From contig NZ_CP104208.1 in NCBI RefSeq assembly GCF_026230175.1, forward strand, positions 248,001 through 312,000: DNA of 64,000 nt. Reading direction: 5' to 3'. How positions within the stretch are numbered: position 1 is the first letter of the stretch; every line of letters begins with the position of its first letter. Shown here piece by piece: positions 37,666-47,450 of the stretch. Below the pieces are notes generated by a model. That model made no database searches, was not told the DNA's origin, and was given only the letters and a program-made list of their open reading frames with translations. Position numbers and translations under genes: made by a program. The DNA comes from Desulfovibrio mangrovi. GTDB lineage: Bacteria; Desulfobacterota; Desulfovibrionia; Desulfovibrionales; Desulfovibrionaceae.

Positions 37666-37884
37666 TTTCTTCAGCTAGCTGGTGTCAGTTGCTGCGAAAG
37701 ACAGTGCAGTTTTATCACCAGTGAAGTATCCGAGTTTATGGATACCGAGAAATCGATAAGGGTTTCATAGAGGAAACGGACTTGCGGTGTTGTCGTAAGT
37801 TCGTAAGAAGAATCATGTAGTCGGATGAGCTGAATTCAAAGTGTGTCGTAGATGTTGCTATCCGGCAAATGTGAAAGTCTTTCC

Positions 37885-38265
37885 TTGTGTGGCCAAAGAG
37901 TTACTAGGTCATGTCAAACGTGGACGGCAGTAATAGCGTGTCTATAGCAGTTGAATGCGGGCTGTACCTTGCTGTTATTTTTGATTTGTTTTTGAAACGT
38001 GTGATGGCAGGGCAATGTCAGAGCGGACAGATATCCCAATTGCCTACCATGTCCTGATGGCTGCTGTTAAACATGTAAAGTCAGGCTCTGACCTAGAGCG
38101 TCATAGCGAGCATGGGTGGGCAATGTTCCAGTAGGATATTCACCTCTGTGCTTGATTGTTGAGGATTCTAATACAGCATGAGCCGAAGGGGGGAGGTCAC
38201 AGGTAGCTTCTTCGGCAAACTCAAAGTGAAGAGGTGCGCTCGGGAAACAATGTCGCGCGCAATGT
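37885..38265 (+). pseudogene. IS3-family orfB central fragment (decayed)
   Basis: The frame reads GLYLAVIFDLFLKRVMAG, corresponding to the strand after the first catalytic Asp. Then LMAAVKHVKSGSDLERHSEHG fits the ALxMAL...HSDRG region with the second Asp lost. After frameshifts MSRRG and FFGKLKVKR match the third catalytic block (SMSRRGNCYDNAxxESFFGxLK), with the Glu lost. Stops and shifts show it is dead. It belongs to the IS3 group proper, unlike the IS407-like relics elsewhere in the window. Confidence 0.68.
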
Positions 38266-38465
38266 GCTTCGGCAGGAAGCCTTTCTCTCTCTTTTGAAGC
38301 GTTTTGTGATCGAAAAAGGCAGCAGGTTTTTCTTGGCTGTAAAAGTCCTGAGGCATTCGAACGGTAGTTTTATTGGATCAAAAAATAAGTGGCATGACTT
38401 CACGTTTTTTTATTTTTTTTTATAGCGCTTGAAGCTGAGTTCGAGAGGGAGGTCGTTTTAAAAAA

Positions 38466-39956
38466 ATGATACGTGGGGTAATAAAGAATATCGGTTGGCT
38501 AACCATATTTCAGTTTGCTTTGCTTGCGCTTAACTTTTTCCTTTTGCCGTATTACGTCAAGATGGTCGGAATAGATGGGTACGGCATATACTCACTCATA
38601 AATCGATTTTTGGACTATGTTATTTTGTTTCAGATGGGGGTTGCTCCAACTATAGTTTACTTTGTTTCGCATCTGAAAAGCGATGTAGATGAGGAAAATG
38701 CAAGAGCGATAGTTGCTGTAGGGCTCAGTATACAAATCTTAGCTGGATGTATTATTGGATTGTTTTTTTATTTTTTTAGAAGTGAAATTTCTTGTTTTTT
38801 CACTTCAGGCGATAGTGTTGGCAAGTTGATGGATGGATTGATTGTTGGTTCTCTTAATTTGCTAGTTATTATGGTCACAGAGGTGTTTTTCTCAATATTG
38901 AAAGGTTTAAATTATTTTAGTATCTATAGTTTTTTAATTTTTATGAGATCGTTAATGTCATCTGTTTTAATATTAATATTTTTGTATAATGGATATGATG
39001 TTGTATATATGTTTGTTGCACGTTTAATTTCTGCATCATTAGTAATGGTGTTGTCTGTGCTGGTTGTGTATTATTATGCTAGGTGTTTGCTAAGGCTCGG
39101 TTGGTTTAAATTTAGAGAAGTGAAGTGTTTTTTTGATTTCGCTTCATGGGTAGTTTGTTCAAGGTTTTGTAGAGTTTTTATTGCATCATTTCCAACCGTT
39201 ATCGTTGGTCGGTTTGTCGGTGTTGAGGGGGTTGGAGTATATAGTATTATAACACAGTTGATGGGAGTTATAAATTCTGTATTGGGGAATGCGTTGCAAG
39301 TGTTTTTTCCACTAGTTGGCAAATTGTCTCGAAATGATAATACGGTACGGAATAAGATATATATGTTGGCTAATGAGGTTGTATCTATTTTAACTACACC
39401 GGTTTTCGTTTTGCTTGTAGTTTATGCTGGTGTTGTTTTGGAGATGTGGGTTGGCCGTGAGGTTGCAGGGGTGGGAGCAGATCCTTTGCGTATTATGGTA
39501 GTAGCTTATTATTTGAGTTCTTTGACAATTATACCGTCGAATTTCATGTTAGGTACAAATAATGTTAAGTTGTTGGCGTTAGTTAATATTGTCCAGTGTT
39601 TTGTTATGGCGGCGTTTGTGTCGTTCTTAGTTAGTAGGTTTGGCCTGATGGGGGGGGCAGTTGGTATCGTCGTTGTGGAAGCGGTTTTTGTTCTCTCGAT
39701 TGTGTACTTTAACAGGCGGATAATGGTCTGTGATAATGTTCAGTTTTTTCTATTTGATCGGGTAAAGTATTTGGGAGTGTGCGTTCTTCTTAGCGCACTT
39801 GCCTTATATTGGTACAACCCGTTGAGCTTGCATGAAGAGTCGATTTTGTCTTTTTTGATAGCGATATCCCTTGTCGGAGGAGTTCAGCTGGTAGTTAGTG
39901 TTTTGTTATCAAGTAAAGTGATTAAAGATGAATTAATTAAAATTGTGAGGAGATGA
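38466..39956 (+). CDS. Polysaccharide flippase (Wzx, MATE/MVF-type membrane protein)
   Basis: A 496-residue inner-membrane protein with about 12-14 hydrophobic helices. The start NIGWLTIFQFALLALNFFLLPYYVKMVGIDGYGIYSLI is typical of O-unit flippases, followed by VGVEGVGVYSIITQLMG in the middle. It would flip the lipid-linked repeat unit to the periplasm. GGGAGG lies 12 bases before the ATG. AT-rich composition compared with the nucleotide-sugar genes, as usual for Wzx/Wzy. Overlaps the glycosyltransferase by ATGA. Confidence 0.9.
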   Translation: MIRGVIKNIGWLTIFQFALLALNFFLLPYYVKMVGIDGYGIYSLINRFLDYVILFQMGVAPTIVYFVSHLKSDVDEENARAIVAVGLSIQILAGCIIGLFFYFFRSEISCFFTSGDSVGKLMDGLIVGSLNLLVIMVTEVFFSILKGLNYFSIYSFLIFMRSLMSSVLILIFLYNGYDVVYMFVARLISASLVMVLSVLVVYYYARCLLRLGWFKFREVKCFFDFASWVVCSRFCRVFIASFPTVIVGRFVGVEGVGVYSIITQLMGVINSVLGNALQVFFPLVGKLSRNDNTVRNKIYMLANEVVSILTTPVFVLLVVYAGVVLEMWVGREVAGVGADPLRIMVVAYYLSSLTIIPSNFMLGTNNVKLLALVNIVQCFVMAAFVSFLVSRFGLMGGAVGIVVVEAVFVLSIVYFNRRIMVCDNVQFFLFDRVKYLGVCVLLSALALYWYNPLSLHEESILSFLIAISLVGGVQLVVSVLLSSKVIKDELIKIVRR

Positions 39957-40858
39957 TGTTGGGCTGTATCATATTGCCTGTTCATAACAGGATGCAGGTT
40001 ACTATGGATTTTTTGCAAATGATCGATAAAGAACGAAAAAGATTGCAAATAGATGTAGTGGTGGTTGATGATGGGTCTGTAGATGGTACTAGTCGTGCAA
40101 TAAAATCTAAATTTCCTGATGTTACTGTTCTAGTTGGAGATGGCAATTTGTGGTGGGCAGGTGGTGTTAATCTTGGTTTTGAGTATTGTGTAGATAAGTA
40201 TTCATATTGTATTATTGCAAATGACGACATTAAGTTCGTGCCCGGTACCTTGACTCGTCTGGTTGGGATGTATTGCTGTGGCTGTAATCAGTTATACGGC
40301 GTTGTTACGTTAGATTGTAGTACTGGGAAGGTTGTCAAGTCTGGGATGGAAAGTAATCCTGGCTATTACCCGCGAGTGAGAGATGTTAATAGAGGTAAGT
40401 CTGTTAATCAGTTGGTTGCGAACTTTGTAGTTGATACAGTATCATCAAGGTTGCTTCTTGTGCCTTGTTCGGTAATACATGAAATAGGTGTTTTTGATGC
40501 TGCTAGATTTCCGCATAATTTTTCTGATCTTGAGTATGGCTTGAGGGCAAAGACAAAGGGAATTAAAACTGTCATATGTGTCGATTGTTGCATATACACA
40601 GAAGAGGATTGTAAAAAGAGTTTCTTTTTTAGTTTGAAGAATATGACACGCAAAGAATTTCTTCGTAGTTTTACAGATATAAGGTTTCCATGGATGTATA
40701 AAAGTCTGTTAAGATTCTGTTTCTGTCACCAGTCGCTTGTTAGGGGGGGGGTGTCGTTTTTGTTGTGTGTTGCTGCTTTGGTGAAGTGGGTTGGGGTGAA
40801 GTTGTTGGCTACGGAGAGTCTTAGAGGTTATATGCTAAAAGGGAAGATTTCGTGCTAG
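39953..40858 (+). CDS. Glycosyltransferase family 2
   Basis: A 301-residue GT-A fold sugar transferase. It has an N-terminal nucleotide-binding strand ILPVHNR, DVVVVDDGSVDGTSRAI, and GDGNLWWAGGVNLG (a rhamnosyl-transferase-like WWAGG motif). The metal-binding segment is CIIANDDIKFVPGTLTRL. A C-terminal hydrophobic helix (VSFLLCVAALVKWVGV) may anchor it. The acceptor and donor sugars are not predictable. A second ATG at 39956 is better spaced from AGGAG than the first. Overlaps the polymerase gene. Confidence 0.88.
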   Translation: MMLGCIILPVHNRMQVTMDFLQMIDKERKRLQIDVVVVDDGSVDGTSRAIKSKFPDVTVLVGDGNLWWAGGVNLGFEYCVDKYSYCIIANDDIKFVPGTLTRLVGMYCCGCNQLYGVVTLDCSTGKVVKSGMESNPGYYPRVRDVNRGKSVNQLVANFVVDTVSSRLLLVPCSVIHEIGVFDAARFPHNFSDLEYGLRAKTKGIKTVICVDCCIYTEEDCKKSFFFSLKNMTRKEFLRSFTDIRFPWMYKSLLRFCFCHQSLVRGGVSFLLCVAALVKWVGVKLLATESLRGYMLKGKISC

Positions 40859-42057
40859 TCAGGTTCTTGGGGTTTGGCACCGTATGGTTGATGGTCATTT
40901 CCGTTCTTGTATTGAATTTTAATAAACTTGGATTAGTTGTTAATAATTATGTTAGTATTGGTGGTGTTGAGTTGTATCTACATGACTTTTCTTTTTTATT
41001 TTCGTTCTTTTTGATTATAATAAAGTTGAGAAGTCTGAAGTACGACAAAATTTTTTATTTTATTGCTTTAATACTTATATTTTCAGCAGTTAAAATATTT
41101 TGCGTACAAAATACTGTCAGTGTTGAGTTTTTGAGGCGGTATCTTACTTTGCAGTCTGGAATGGTTTTGCTTTATGCATGGTATGTGTTTTTTAGAGAAA
41201 AGTACTTGCATAGATTTGGCTGTATACTCATAGTCTTCACTATTTTAAATATGGTTCAGTATTTATTACATGTTTTTTCAGGTGGATATGAGTCACATCC
41301 TTTTGGTGGATTGGTATATTTTATTATTTCAATACCAATATTCTATTCCTTTCATGTGGTTTTAACTCGTGGAAATTATTTTTATTTCTTTCCTTTGGTA
41401 TCATCTCTTGTTGTTTGTTTTTTGGAAGGGCATCGCAGTGGGATTGTCGCTCTTGTGATTTCTTTTTGTCTGTATTTTGTCCTTTCAAAGAGGCTGCTTA
41501 AAGGAGGTTTGCTGGCTGGAGTCGTTGTGTTGGTTGCCTTGGGTTACGTCGTGTTTGGGCCATCTGACTATGTTGTTGATATGATTGATCGCTATGAAAC
41601 TACTTTTGACACTAAGCAGAAAAATTATGTTGGGCGGTTAGATGCCTACTCAAATACGTGGGCAACCATAGGTGAACGTGGGATATGGGGGAAGGATATT
41701 AGTGATGAATTGTATTCTCTTAAGAAGGCAAAAAAGCGAGAAGGAATAACCGTTCGTACTATATATTATTATGAGATAATACCTCACAATTATCTCTTGG
41801 AGATGCTTTTTTATTATGGTTATATTGGTTTCATTTTTTCTTTATTCATTGTTCTTGATCAAATTAGACTCATTTTGGTGTCAGTTAAAAATAGGGGGCG
41901 TGAGGATTTTGCTGTCGTGATATTGACTTCCGCTATGGTTTTTAATTTAGTGTTTAGCATGTTTAACGTATCAGGTACAACTCAATACTTGTCCTTTACA
42001 TTTCTTCTTCCATACGTCTCTTTGCGGGCATACTATTCAGAATTGCTTGAAAAATAG
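40852..42057 (+). CDS. O-antigen/exopolysaccharide polymerase (Wzy-like)
   Basis: A 401-residue integral membrane protein with about ten hydrophobic helices and a large loop (about 215-295) between late helices, the usual Wzy topology. It has LEGHRSGIVALVI, which matches the RSG/G-R motif before the catalytic loop, and HNYLLEMLFYYGYIG after it, as in O-antigen ligases and polymerases. GTG start overlapping the previous stop. Assigned by topology and position between flippase/GT and acetyltransferase. Confidence 0.82.
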   Translation: MLVRFLGFGTVWLMVISVLVLNFNKLGLVVNNYVSIGGVELYLHDFSFLFSFFLIIIKLRSLKYDKIFYFIALILIFSAVKIFCVQNTVSVEFLRRYLTLQSGMVLLYAWYVFFREKYLHRFGCILIVFTILNMVQYLLHVFSGGYESHPFGGLVYFIISIPIFYSFHVVLTRGNYFYFFPLVSSLVVCFLEGHRSGIVALVISFCLYFVLSKRLLKGGLLAGVVVLVALGYVVFGPSDYVVDMIDRYETTFDTKQKNYVGRLDAYSNTWATIGERGIWGKDISDELYSLKKAKKREGITVRTIYYYEIIPHNYLLEMLFYYGYIGFIFSLFIVLDQIRLILVSVKNRGREDFAVVILTSAMVFNLVFSMFNVSGTTQYLSFTFLLPYVSLRAYYSELLEK

Positions 42058-42103
42058 TGTTGCTTTGAATGGTTGCATCTAGCATGATATAATGAGGTGA
42101 TTC

Positions 42104-42724
42104 ATGTCTTGTAGGATTATAGTAAATAAAATTTATAATGTATTTAAAATTTTGTATATATGGACGAGTTCTGGTGTCTGTAAGAATATGTTAAAATTGT
42201 ATGGCGTATGCTTTGAGGGGGCAGCAATCTTCGATGGCTATCCACAAATAAGGTTGGCAAACACAGCTAGTTTAAGAGTAGGGGACAAATGCATATTTAG
42301 GTCTACTTCTTTCGTTAACTCGATCGGTTGTAGGCGCTGTTTTATTAATGTCGCTGAAGGGGCTACTCTTACATTCGGAAGAGAAGTTGGTGTCAGCGGT
42401 ATACAAATTGGTTGTGCTTCAAATATTTCGATAGGCGATGGAACCATTGTTGGCTCAAATGTCATTATTACAGATTGCGATTGGCATAGCGTGTCTCCTT
42501 CAGATCGTCGTGCAAATAGATTTAATACTATAAAGAATTCTCAACCTGTCGTTATTCGCGAGAATGTTTGGGTGGGTATGAATGCTGTCATCCTTAAAGG
42601 GGTGAGTATCGGAGAGAATAGTGTGATTGGTGCCGGTGCGGTTGTCACCAAAGACGTTCCACCTAATTCAATCGCATATGGCAATCCTTTAACTGTCAGA
42701 CCGCTACCGATGGAGGGGGAATGA
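42104..42724 (+). CDS. Left-handed beta-helix acyltransferase (maltose/serine O-acetyltransferase type)
   Basis: A 206-residue hexapeptide-repeat enzyme. From about residue 60 to 195 there are repeats of the I-G-x-x-x-x type (VGVSGIQIGCASNISIGDG). Then comes the catalytic loop ITDCDWHSVSPSDR with its histidine, and IRENVWVGMNAVILKGVSIGENSVIGAGAVV, ending IAYGNPLTVRPL. It probably O-acetylates a repeat-unit sugar from acetyl-CoA. Overlaps the next gene by ATGA. Confidence 0.92.
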   Translation: MSCRIIVNKIYNVFKILYIWTSSGVCKNMLKLYGVCFEGAAIFDGYPQIRLANTASLRVGDKCIFRSTSFVNSIGCRRCFINVAEGATLTFGREVGVSGIQIGCASNISIGDGTIVGSNVIITDCDWHSVSPSDRRANRFNTIKNSQPVVIRENVWVGMNAVILKGVSIGENSVIGAGAVVTKDVPPNSIAYGNPLTVRPLPMEGE

Positions 42725-43905
42725 GAATATTATGGGCAGTTAATGTCCCTTTTCCTGATGTTTGTAGGCATTTGTCATTGCCACCGGTGGCTTTAGGCGG
42801 CTGGCTCCAGTCTTTGGCGAAAGTGTTGATTGAATCAGAAATAGATTTGCATATTTTGTGGGCAACAAAAATGGTCAAGAGGTCTGAGTCATTTATCAGT
42901 AATAATATAACTTTTCACATTATTAAGCTACGTGAGACTGAGTCGTATCTTACTGGGCAGTTTGTACGAGATGTTCATGATGTGGTTCGTGACTACAGCA
43001 TTGACCTGTTTGATGTTTTTGGAACTGAGCAATACTACGGTCTTGCTTCTGAGGGGCTAGATATACCTTGCATTGTTAACATTCAAGGCGTCATAAATGA
43101 ATTGCTGCCAGTATACTGGGGGACGGCCGAATGGATCGTAAGGCTTAAAAAGGCATGCTTGAAAGACTATTATCGGTATAGATTTCGAGCGAAGATGGAG
43201 AAAAAAATATTTGATCGAAATAGTATTTATTGTGGGCGAACTGAATGGGATAAGTCAATAGTATTAAAGTATCGTAATGACGCAACATATTATCATCGTG
43301 GTGAAATCTTAAGAGAAGTGTTTTATAAGACCAATTGGGATATTAATTTAGCTAGGCCAAATTCAATTTTTTGTGTGTCTAAAAATGTGCCTTACAAAGG
43401 TTTAGATGTGCTTGTGCGAGCATTGGCAATGGTTAAAAAGCAGATTTCTCAGGTTGAGTTGTTTGTGGCAGGGAACTTTGAAAATTATGGCTACTCTTCG
43501 TATATCTTTAATTTGACAAAAAAACTGGGCTTGAATGACAATGTTTCATTTCTGGGAACTCTAACTGATGTCGAGTTGGCCAGCATGATGCAACGTAGTA
43601 GGGTGTATGTAATGCCCTCTCATTTGGAAAACTCATCGAATAGCCTTGCGGAGGCTCAGCTTGTTGGAATACCTCAGGTTGTTGCTGAAGTCGGCGGTAT
43701 ACCGTCGCTTGTGGATGGTGACTTCAAAGTGTGTTACAAGTCGGATGATCATTCTGAACTTGCAAGCCAACTTCTAAGGATGCTTCAGGATGAGAATTAT
43801 TCAGTTAGGCAGTCTCGTTCTATGAAGGAAGTGGCTCAAGTCAGGCATTCGGTCGAAGTAATTGTTTCTGATGTGCTGAGGCAGTATTCGGAGGTTGTCA
43901 AATGA
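42721..43905 (+). CDS. Glycosyltransferase family 4
   Basis: A 394-residue GT-B fold enzyme. The N-terminal half begins MRILWAVNVPFPDV. The C-terminal donor domain contains IFCVSKNVPYKGLDVLVRALAMVKK, then NDNVSFLGTLTDVELASMMQ, and the E-x7-E-like region HLENSSNSLAEAQLVGIPQVV. Coupled by ATGA overlaps to both neighbours. Donor sugar unknown, but GDP-mannose or GDP-fucose is available from the same locus. Confidence 0.9.
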   Translation: MRILWAVNVPFPDVCRHLSLPPVALGGWLQSLAKVLIESEIDLHILWATKMVKRSESFISNNITFHIIKLRETESYLTGQFVRDVHDVVRDYSIDLFDVFGTEQYYGLASEGLDIPCIVNIQGVINELLPVYWGTAEWIVRLKKACLKDYYRYRFRAKMEKKIFDRNSIYCGRTEWDKSIVLKYRNDATYYHRGEILREVFYKTNWDINLARPNSIFCVSKNVPYKGLDVLVRALAMVKKQISQVELFVAGNFENYGYSSYIFNLTKKLGLNDNVSFLGTLTDVELASMMQRSRVYVMPSHLENSSNSLAEAQLVGIPQVVAEVGGIPSLVDGDFKVCYKSDDHSELASQLLRMLQDENYSVRQSRSMKEVAQVRHSVEVIVSDVLRQYSEVVK

Positions 43906-44957
43906 AGATAGCCTTTCTCCTTTATAATTTGGCGATGGGAGGATCCGAAAGGAAAGTTGTAAAGCTTTGTAATCATTTTAATAAGAAATACAAAGTGTCT
44001 CTTATTGTTGTTGGGGATGATCTCGGTCTAAAGTCCGAATTGGAGCCTGGGGTAGATTGTATTTCTTTGAAGGATATGTATTTTTTTTGGATTTGGGGGT
44101 TGATAGATTGTATTGCGATACGAAAAGATATAGATATTATTTTTTGCATGAACCCAAAATTATCTTTTTATTCTTCTTTAATATCGACATTTTTAAAATC
44201 TTCGCTTCGGATAATATCATGTATTAATACATCACGTATATATAAGAAACGCCATTCTTTGCTTACGAAATATGTTTATTCTCATTTTATTAACAAGACA
44301 AATATTGTTTTTGGAGCAAAAGTCCAACAGGAAGAGTGGAAAGCATACTACAATGTAAGATCAAGAGATTCACATGTTGTATATAATGGCGTAGATTCAG
44401 AGTATTTTTCCAAAAAAGGTTCGTATGCTGAATCAGGAAGGATTAGGATAACAACTGTTGGCAGGTTGTCGCCGGAGAAGGGACACATTAATGTTCTTAA
44501 AGCTCTTACCCGAGAGAGTTGTCGGCATGTTACTTATAGTGTTGTGGGCTCAGGGCCTTGCCTTAATGAGCTTAAAGCATTTGCTGAAGAGAATTCTCTG
44601 GCTGTGGTGTTTTATGGCAGTCTCGATGATGTTAGGCCTATTCTAGAACAAACAGATGTCTTTATTCTTCCTTCAATAGCTGTAGAGACATTTTCCAATG
44701 CGGTATTGGAGGCCATGGCCTACGCTTTGCCGTGTGTAATTACCGATATCGGCGGAGCTCGCGAGATGATCTCTAACGGAGATACAGGTATTATTATCCC
44801 ACCAGGATCGGTATCGGAAATTGAGAATGCAATTAGTAGGCTGAGTACTTCTCAAGAACGGGCTAGGCTCGGTAAAAATGCTCAACAATTTGTTCGTGAT
44901 TACTTGTCTGATCGTATAATGTTTCGAAACTATCAAGCGCTAGTCGAAGAGCTATGA
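43902..44957 (+). CDS. Glycosyltransferase family 4
   Basis: A 351-residue GT-B fold enzyme. It starts MKIAFLLYNLAMGGSERKVVKL with the glycine-rich GGSER. The donor-binding half has ITTVGRLSPEKGHINVLKAL, SVVGSGPCLNEL and the E-x7-E block PSIAVETFSNAVLEAMAYALP. A hydrophobic patch near 90-115 suggests membrane association. ATGA overlap at both ends marks it as part of one tightly coupled operon from 38466 to 47450. Confidence 0.92.
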   Translation: MKIAFLLYNLAMGGSERKVVKLCNHFNKKYKVSLIVVGDDLGLKSELEPGVDCISLKDMYFFWIWGLIDCIAIRKDIDIIFCMNPKLSFYSSLISTFLKSSLRIISCINTSRIYKKRHSLLTKYVYSHFINKTNIVFGAKVQQEEWKAYYNVRSRDSHVVYNGVDSEYFSKKGSYAESGRIRITTVGRLSPEKGHINVLKALTRESCRHVTYSVVGSGPCLNELKAFAEENSLAVVFYGSLDDVRPILEQTDVFILPSIAVETFSNAVLEAMAYALPCVITDIGGAREMISNGDTGIIIPPGSVSEIENAISRLSTSQERARLGKNAQQFVRDYLSDRIMFRNYQALVEEL

Positions 44958-46144
44958 AAAGCATATTTGTAATAGCATATGATTTAAATCCGAGGCTGGG
45001 GTCAGAAGCCGGAAAAGCTTGCTTGTGGGTTAGAGAGCTGTCTAGGCGGTACCAACTTCTTGTCATGGTTGACAAGCGGCATGAAGCGGATATTCATTCT
45101 GAGGATTTCCCAAACGTAGAGTTTGAATTTGTCGACTGTTCATTTTGGGGTAGTTCGGTGCTCCTGAAGCTAAAAGCTTATTTTATTTCCCATTATTTAT
45201 TTATTCTTACTTCACTCAATTTTTTGAAGAATAATTTCGACAAGGCGCATTTTGATTGTGTTCATTTTTTGACTCCATCCAGTTTTTATACTTATGCATT
45301 GTGGCTTCCTCAGTTGTCTATCCCTTATATTGTGGGGCCATTAGGTGGGGGGCTCATGACGCCTATCGAGTTTGGTGTTGTGGAGTATGTGAAGGCTTTT
45401 CCTCGAAGTGTTATCTATACAGTTGTTCGTAACTCTCCTTTTTTGAGAAAGTTTTTTGAAGAGTCTCGATGTGTTATTGTTGGTACCGAGCAATTAAAAG
45501 CTATGCTTCCAATATTACGGCGCGGTAAGTATCGCGTATTGTTTGATACATGTGTTGATATGGAGATGTTTTCTAGGAGTGTTCAACGGTGGAGTAATTT
45601 TACTGTAATTCTTTATGCAGCAAGGCTTGAAAGAAGCAAGGGGATCCTTTTGTTGCTTGAAGCTTTTTCAGAAATTGCATCGCGTCATGATGTGACTTTA
45701 ACAATATTAGGTGATGGTAGTTTGCGGGATAAGGTGCGTGAATTGGTTTTGAAGTTGAAACTCGGTGACAAAGTTCGCCTTTGTGGGGCCGTTTCTAGAG
45801 ATACTGTGATTGATCATATGTTTGCTTCCGACATTTTTTGCCTCCCTTCCTTGAGGGAGCCTGGTGGGGTGGCGGTGTTGGAGGCCATGGCTTGTGGATT
45901 ACCTGTTGTAACTACTGATTATGGGGGGCCTGCGGTCAGTGTGGATGCAGAGGTTGGGGTGAAGATTCCCATTTGTAAGAAGGATGTATATATTAAAGAG
46001 CTGGCTTTAGCTTGCGAGGAGTTGATTGTTAATGTGGATAAACGAATAGCAATGGGGAAGGCCGCTAGGGAAAGGGTAGAGGCTTGTTATTCACGAAATT
46101 ACATAGGGGGGGAAATATATGATCTATATGACGAGTGCTTATAG
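44954..46144 (+). CDS. Glycosyltransferase family 4
   Basis: A 396-residue GT-B fold enzyme. It has the N-terminal IAYDLNPRLGSEAGKACLWV, GPLGGGLMTPIEFG in the middle, the donor domain ILYAARLERSKGILLLLEAF, and the E-x7-E region LREPGGVAVLEAMACGLP. It overlaps the next gene by 26 bases. A membrane-associated hydrophobic stretch lies near 60-85. Confidence 0.91.
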   Translation: MKSIFVIAYDLNPRLGSEAGKACLWVRELSRRYQLLVMVDKRHEADIHSEDFPNVEFEFVDCSFWGSSVLLKLKAYFISHYLFILTSLNFLKNNFDKAHFDCVHFLTPSSFYTYALWLPQLSIPYIVGPLGGGLMTPIEFGVVEYVKAFPRSVIYTVVRNSPFLRKFFEESRCVIVGTEQLKAMLPILRRGKYRVLFDTCVDMEMFSRSVQRWSNFTVILYAARLERSKGILLLLEAFSEIASRHDVTLTILGDGSLRDKVRELVLKLKLGDKVRLCGAVSRDTVIDHMFASDIFCLPSLREPGGVAVLEAMACGLPVVTTDYGGPAVSVDAEVGVKIPICKKDVYIKELALACEELIVNVDKRIAMGKAARERVEACYSRNYIGGEIYDLYDECL

Positions 46145-47450
46145 CCCCCTTATGCTGCTTGTTGTTCTATTGGTAGTGGCTCTCCCCCATGATGTTTCTG
46201 CTCGGACGTTCTTCTTTTCCAAAGAGGGTGTCGGTAATGGGAATGGTTCACGCGTGAGGCCTTATAATAAGTTGGAATATATCAAAAAAATAAAGCTTGT
46301 AGCAGGCGACAAGGTAGTCATCTGTGGGATCGGTTTTAAAGAGCAGGTTCTTGAGTTAAGAGGGAGTGGGATGCCCGATATGCCAATTGTCGTTACTGGA
46401 GAGGGCGATAGGAAGCCTCAGGTAAAAGGTGTCTATTACCGAAGTTTCATGGGGGCTGGTGGATGGGATATATCAGATTTAAAAATAGTAAATGACGCTG
46501 GAAACGGAGTAGATGTTGAAAAAATTTCAGGGCTCAGCTTAAAAAATATTCAGATTGAGCGTAGTGCAGGGCATGGAATTTACATACATGGCTCAATGAG
46601 CATCAAAATTGATCAGGTTGTTGTTAGAGACAGTGGAAGGAATGGTATGCTGATAACCGCTAGTGATGATGTTGTTGTGTCAAATTCATATGTAGAAAAT
46701 AGTGGTATAAAGATTGGCTCCCACAATGTGGACGGCATCGCAATTCAGGGTGGTGATTCTGTATATGTGATAGATACCATCTCAGCGAATAATGAAACAA
46801 CTTTGTCTTCAGGGTTTGATACAGCCGGCGAAAGTGACAAGCAGAGTGTTTTTATACGTTGTGTGTCATATGGAAATGCAGAAAACGGTTTTAGTTTTAA
46901 GGGGGGGGAAGGTTTTAATTCGTTGATTTCTGGGTGTTTGAGTGTTGATAATAAGAATGGTGTCGAAGTTGGAAATGGGCAGAATGTTATAGTTACTGAT
47001 AATATCTTATATGATAATTATAACTGTGGGGTGAAGTTGAACTCAGGAGGAAATACGGTTTTGTTTAGTAATTTTATCTGGAACAACTCACGTCCGAGTA
47101 CTTTTGTTGGTGCACAGTTAGCGATTGATCATCGAGTGGAGGATATTTCGTTTTTGACCTCAAATTGCAATATTGTGGGCTCAGAATATGATTCACACAT
47201 CTACTATCACTCCAAACATGGGTCTTACTCTTTGAGAGAGTGGCAAAAAGTTTCAGGTAAAGATAGATATTCAAGTGATTTGAAGCCTGCTTTAAATGAG
47301 AAGTATTCGTCTGTTGATTTTAGAAGATACGACATGGAAAGCAAGGTTTGTCAAGATGAGTTGGACATTTTGAACTTCACCTCAGGTGATGAGTACAATC
47401 TTTTGTCCTGGAAAGTAAAAGACTATAAAACAATTTTTATCAAGCAGTGA
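46119..47450 (+). CDS. Secreted right-handed parallel beta-helix protein
   Basis: A 443-residue exported protein with a signal peptide of about 30 residues (ending DVSARTF). PbH1-type repeats follow: ISGLSLKNIQIERSAGHGIYI, IDQVVVRDSGRNGMLI, VVVSNSYVENS, SLISGCLSVDNKNGVEV. The fold is that of polysaccharide lyases, hydrolases and epimerases acting on polymers. It may trim, epimerise or bind the exopolysaccharide in the periplasm. No lyase catalytic set could be assigned. The start overlaps the preceding gene; an alternative ATG lies three codons later. Last gene of the flippase operon. Confidence 0.85.
   Translation: MIYMTSAYSPLMLLVVLLVVALPHDVSARTFFFSKEGVGNGNGSRVRPYNKLEYIKKIKLVAGDKVVICGIGFKEQVLELRGSGMPDMPIVVTGEGDRKPQVKGVYYRSFMGAGGWDISDLKIVNDAGNGVDVEKISGLSLKNIQIERSAGHGIYIHGSMSIKIDQVVVRDSGRNGMLITASDDVVVSNSYVENSGIKIGSHNVDGIAIQGGDSVYVIDTISANNETTLSSGFDTAGESDKQSVFIRCVSYGNAENGFSFKGGEGFNSLISGCLSVDNKNGVEVGNGQNVIVTDNILYDNYNCGVKLNSGGNTVLFSNFIWNNSRPSTFVGAQLAIDHRVEDISFLTSNCNIVGSEYDSHIYYHSKHGSYSLREWQKVSGKDRYSSDLKPALNEKYSSVDFRRYDMESKVCQDELDILNFTSGDEYNLLSWKVKDYKTIFIKQ

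Larger units (their letters stand above)
37216..38465. other. Gene-poor interval with decayed transposases
   Basis: 1.25 kb without an intact gene between the nucleotide-sugar operon and the flippase. Two stretches read as IS3-family orfB fragments and are listed separately. The remainder is unrecognised. A TGGCATGACTT at 38390 resembles a -24 element but lacks a matching -12. Confidence 0.55.

Noticed and set aside
38390-38410. TGGCATGACTT as a sigma-54 promoter for the flippase operon
   Set aside because: The -24 half fits but the position of the -12 element reads CACG.
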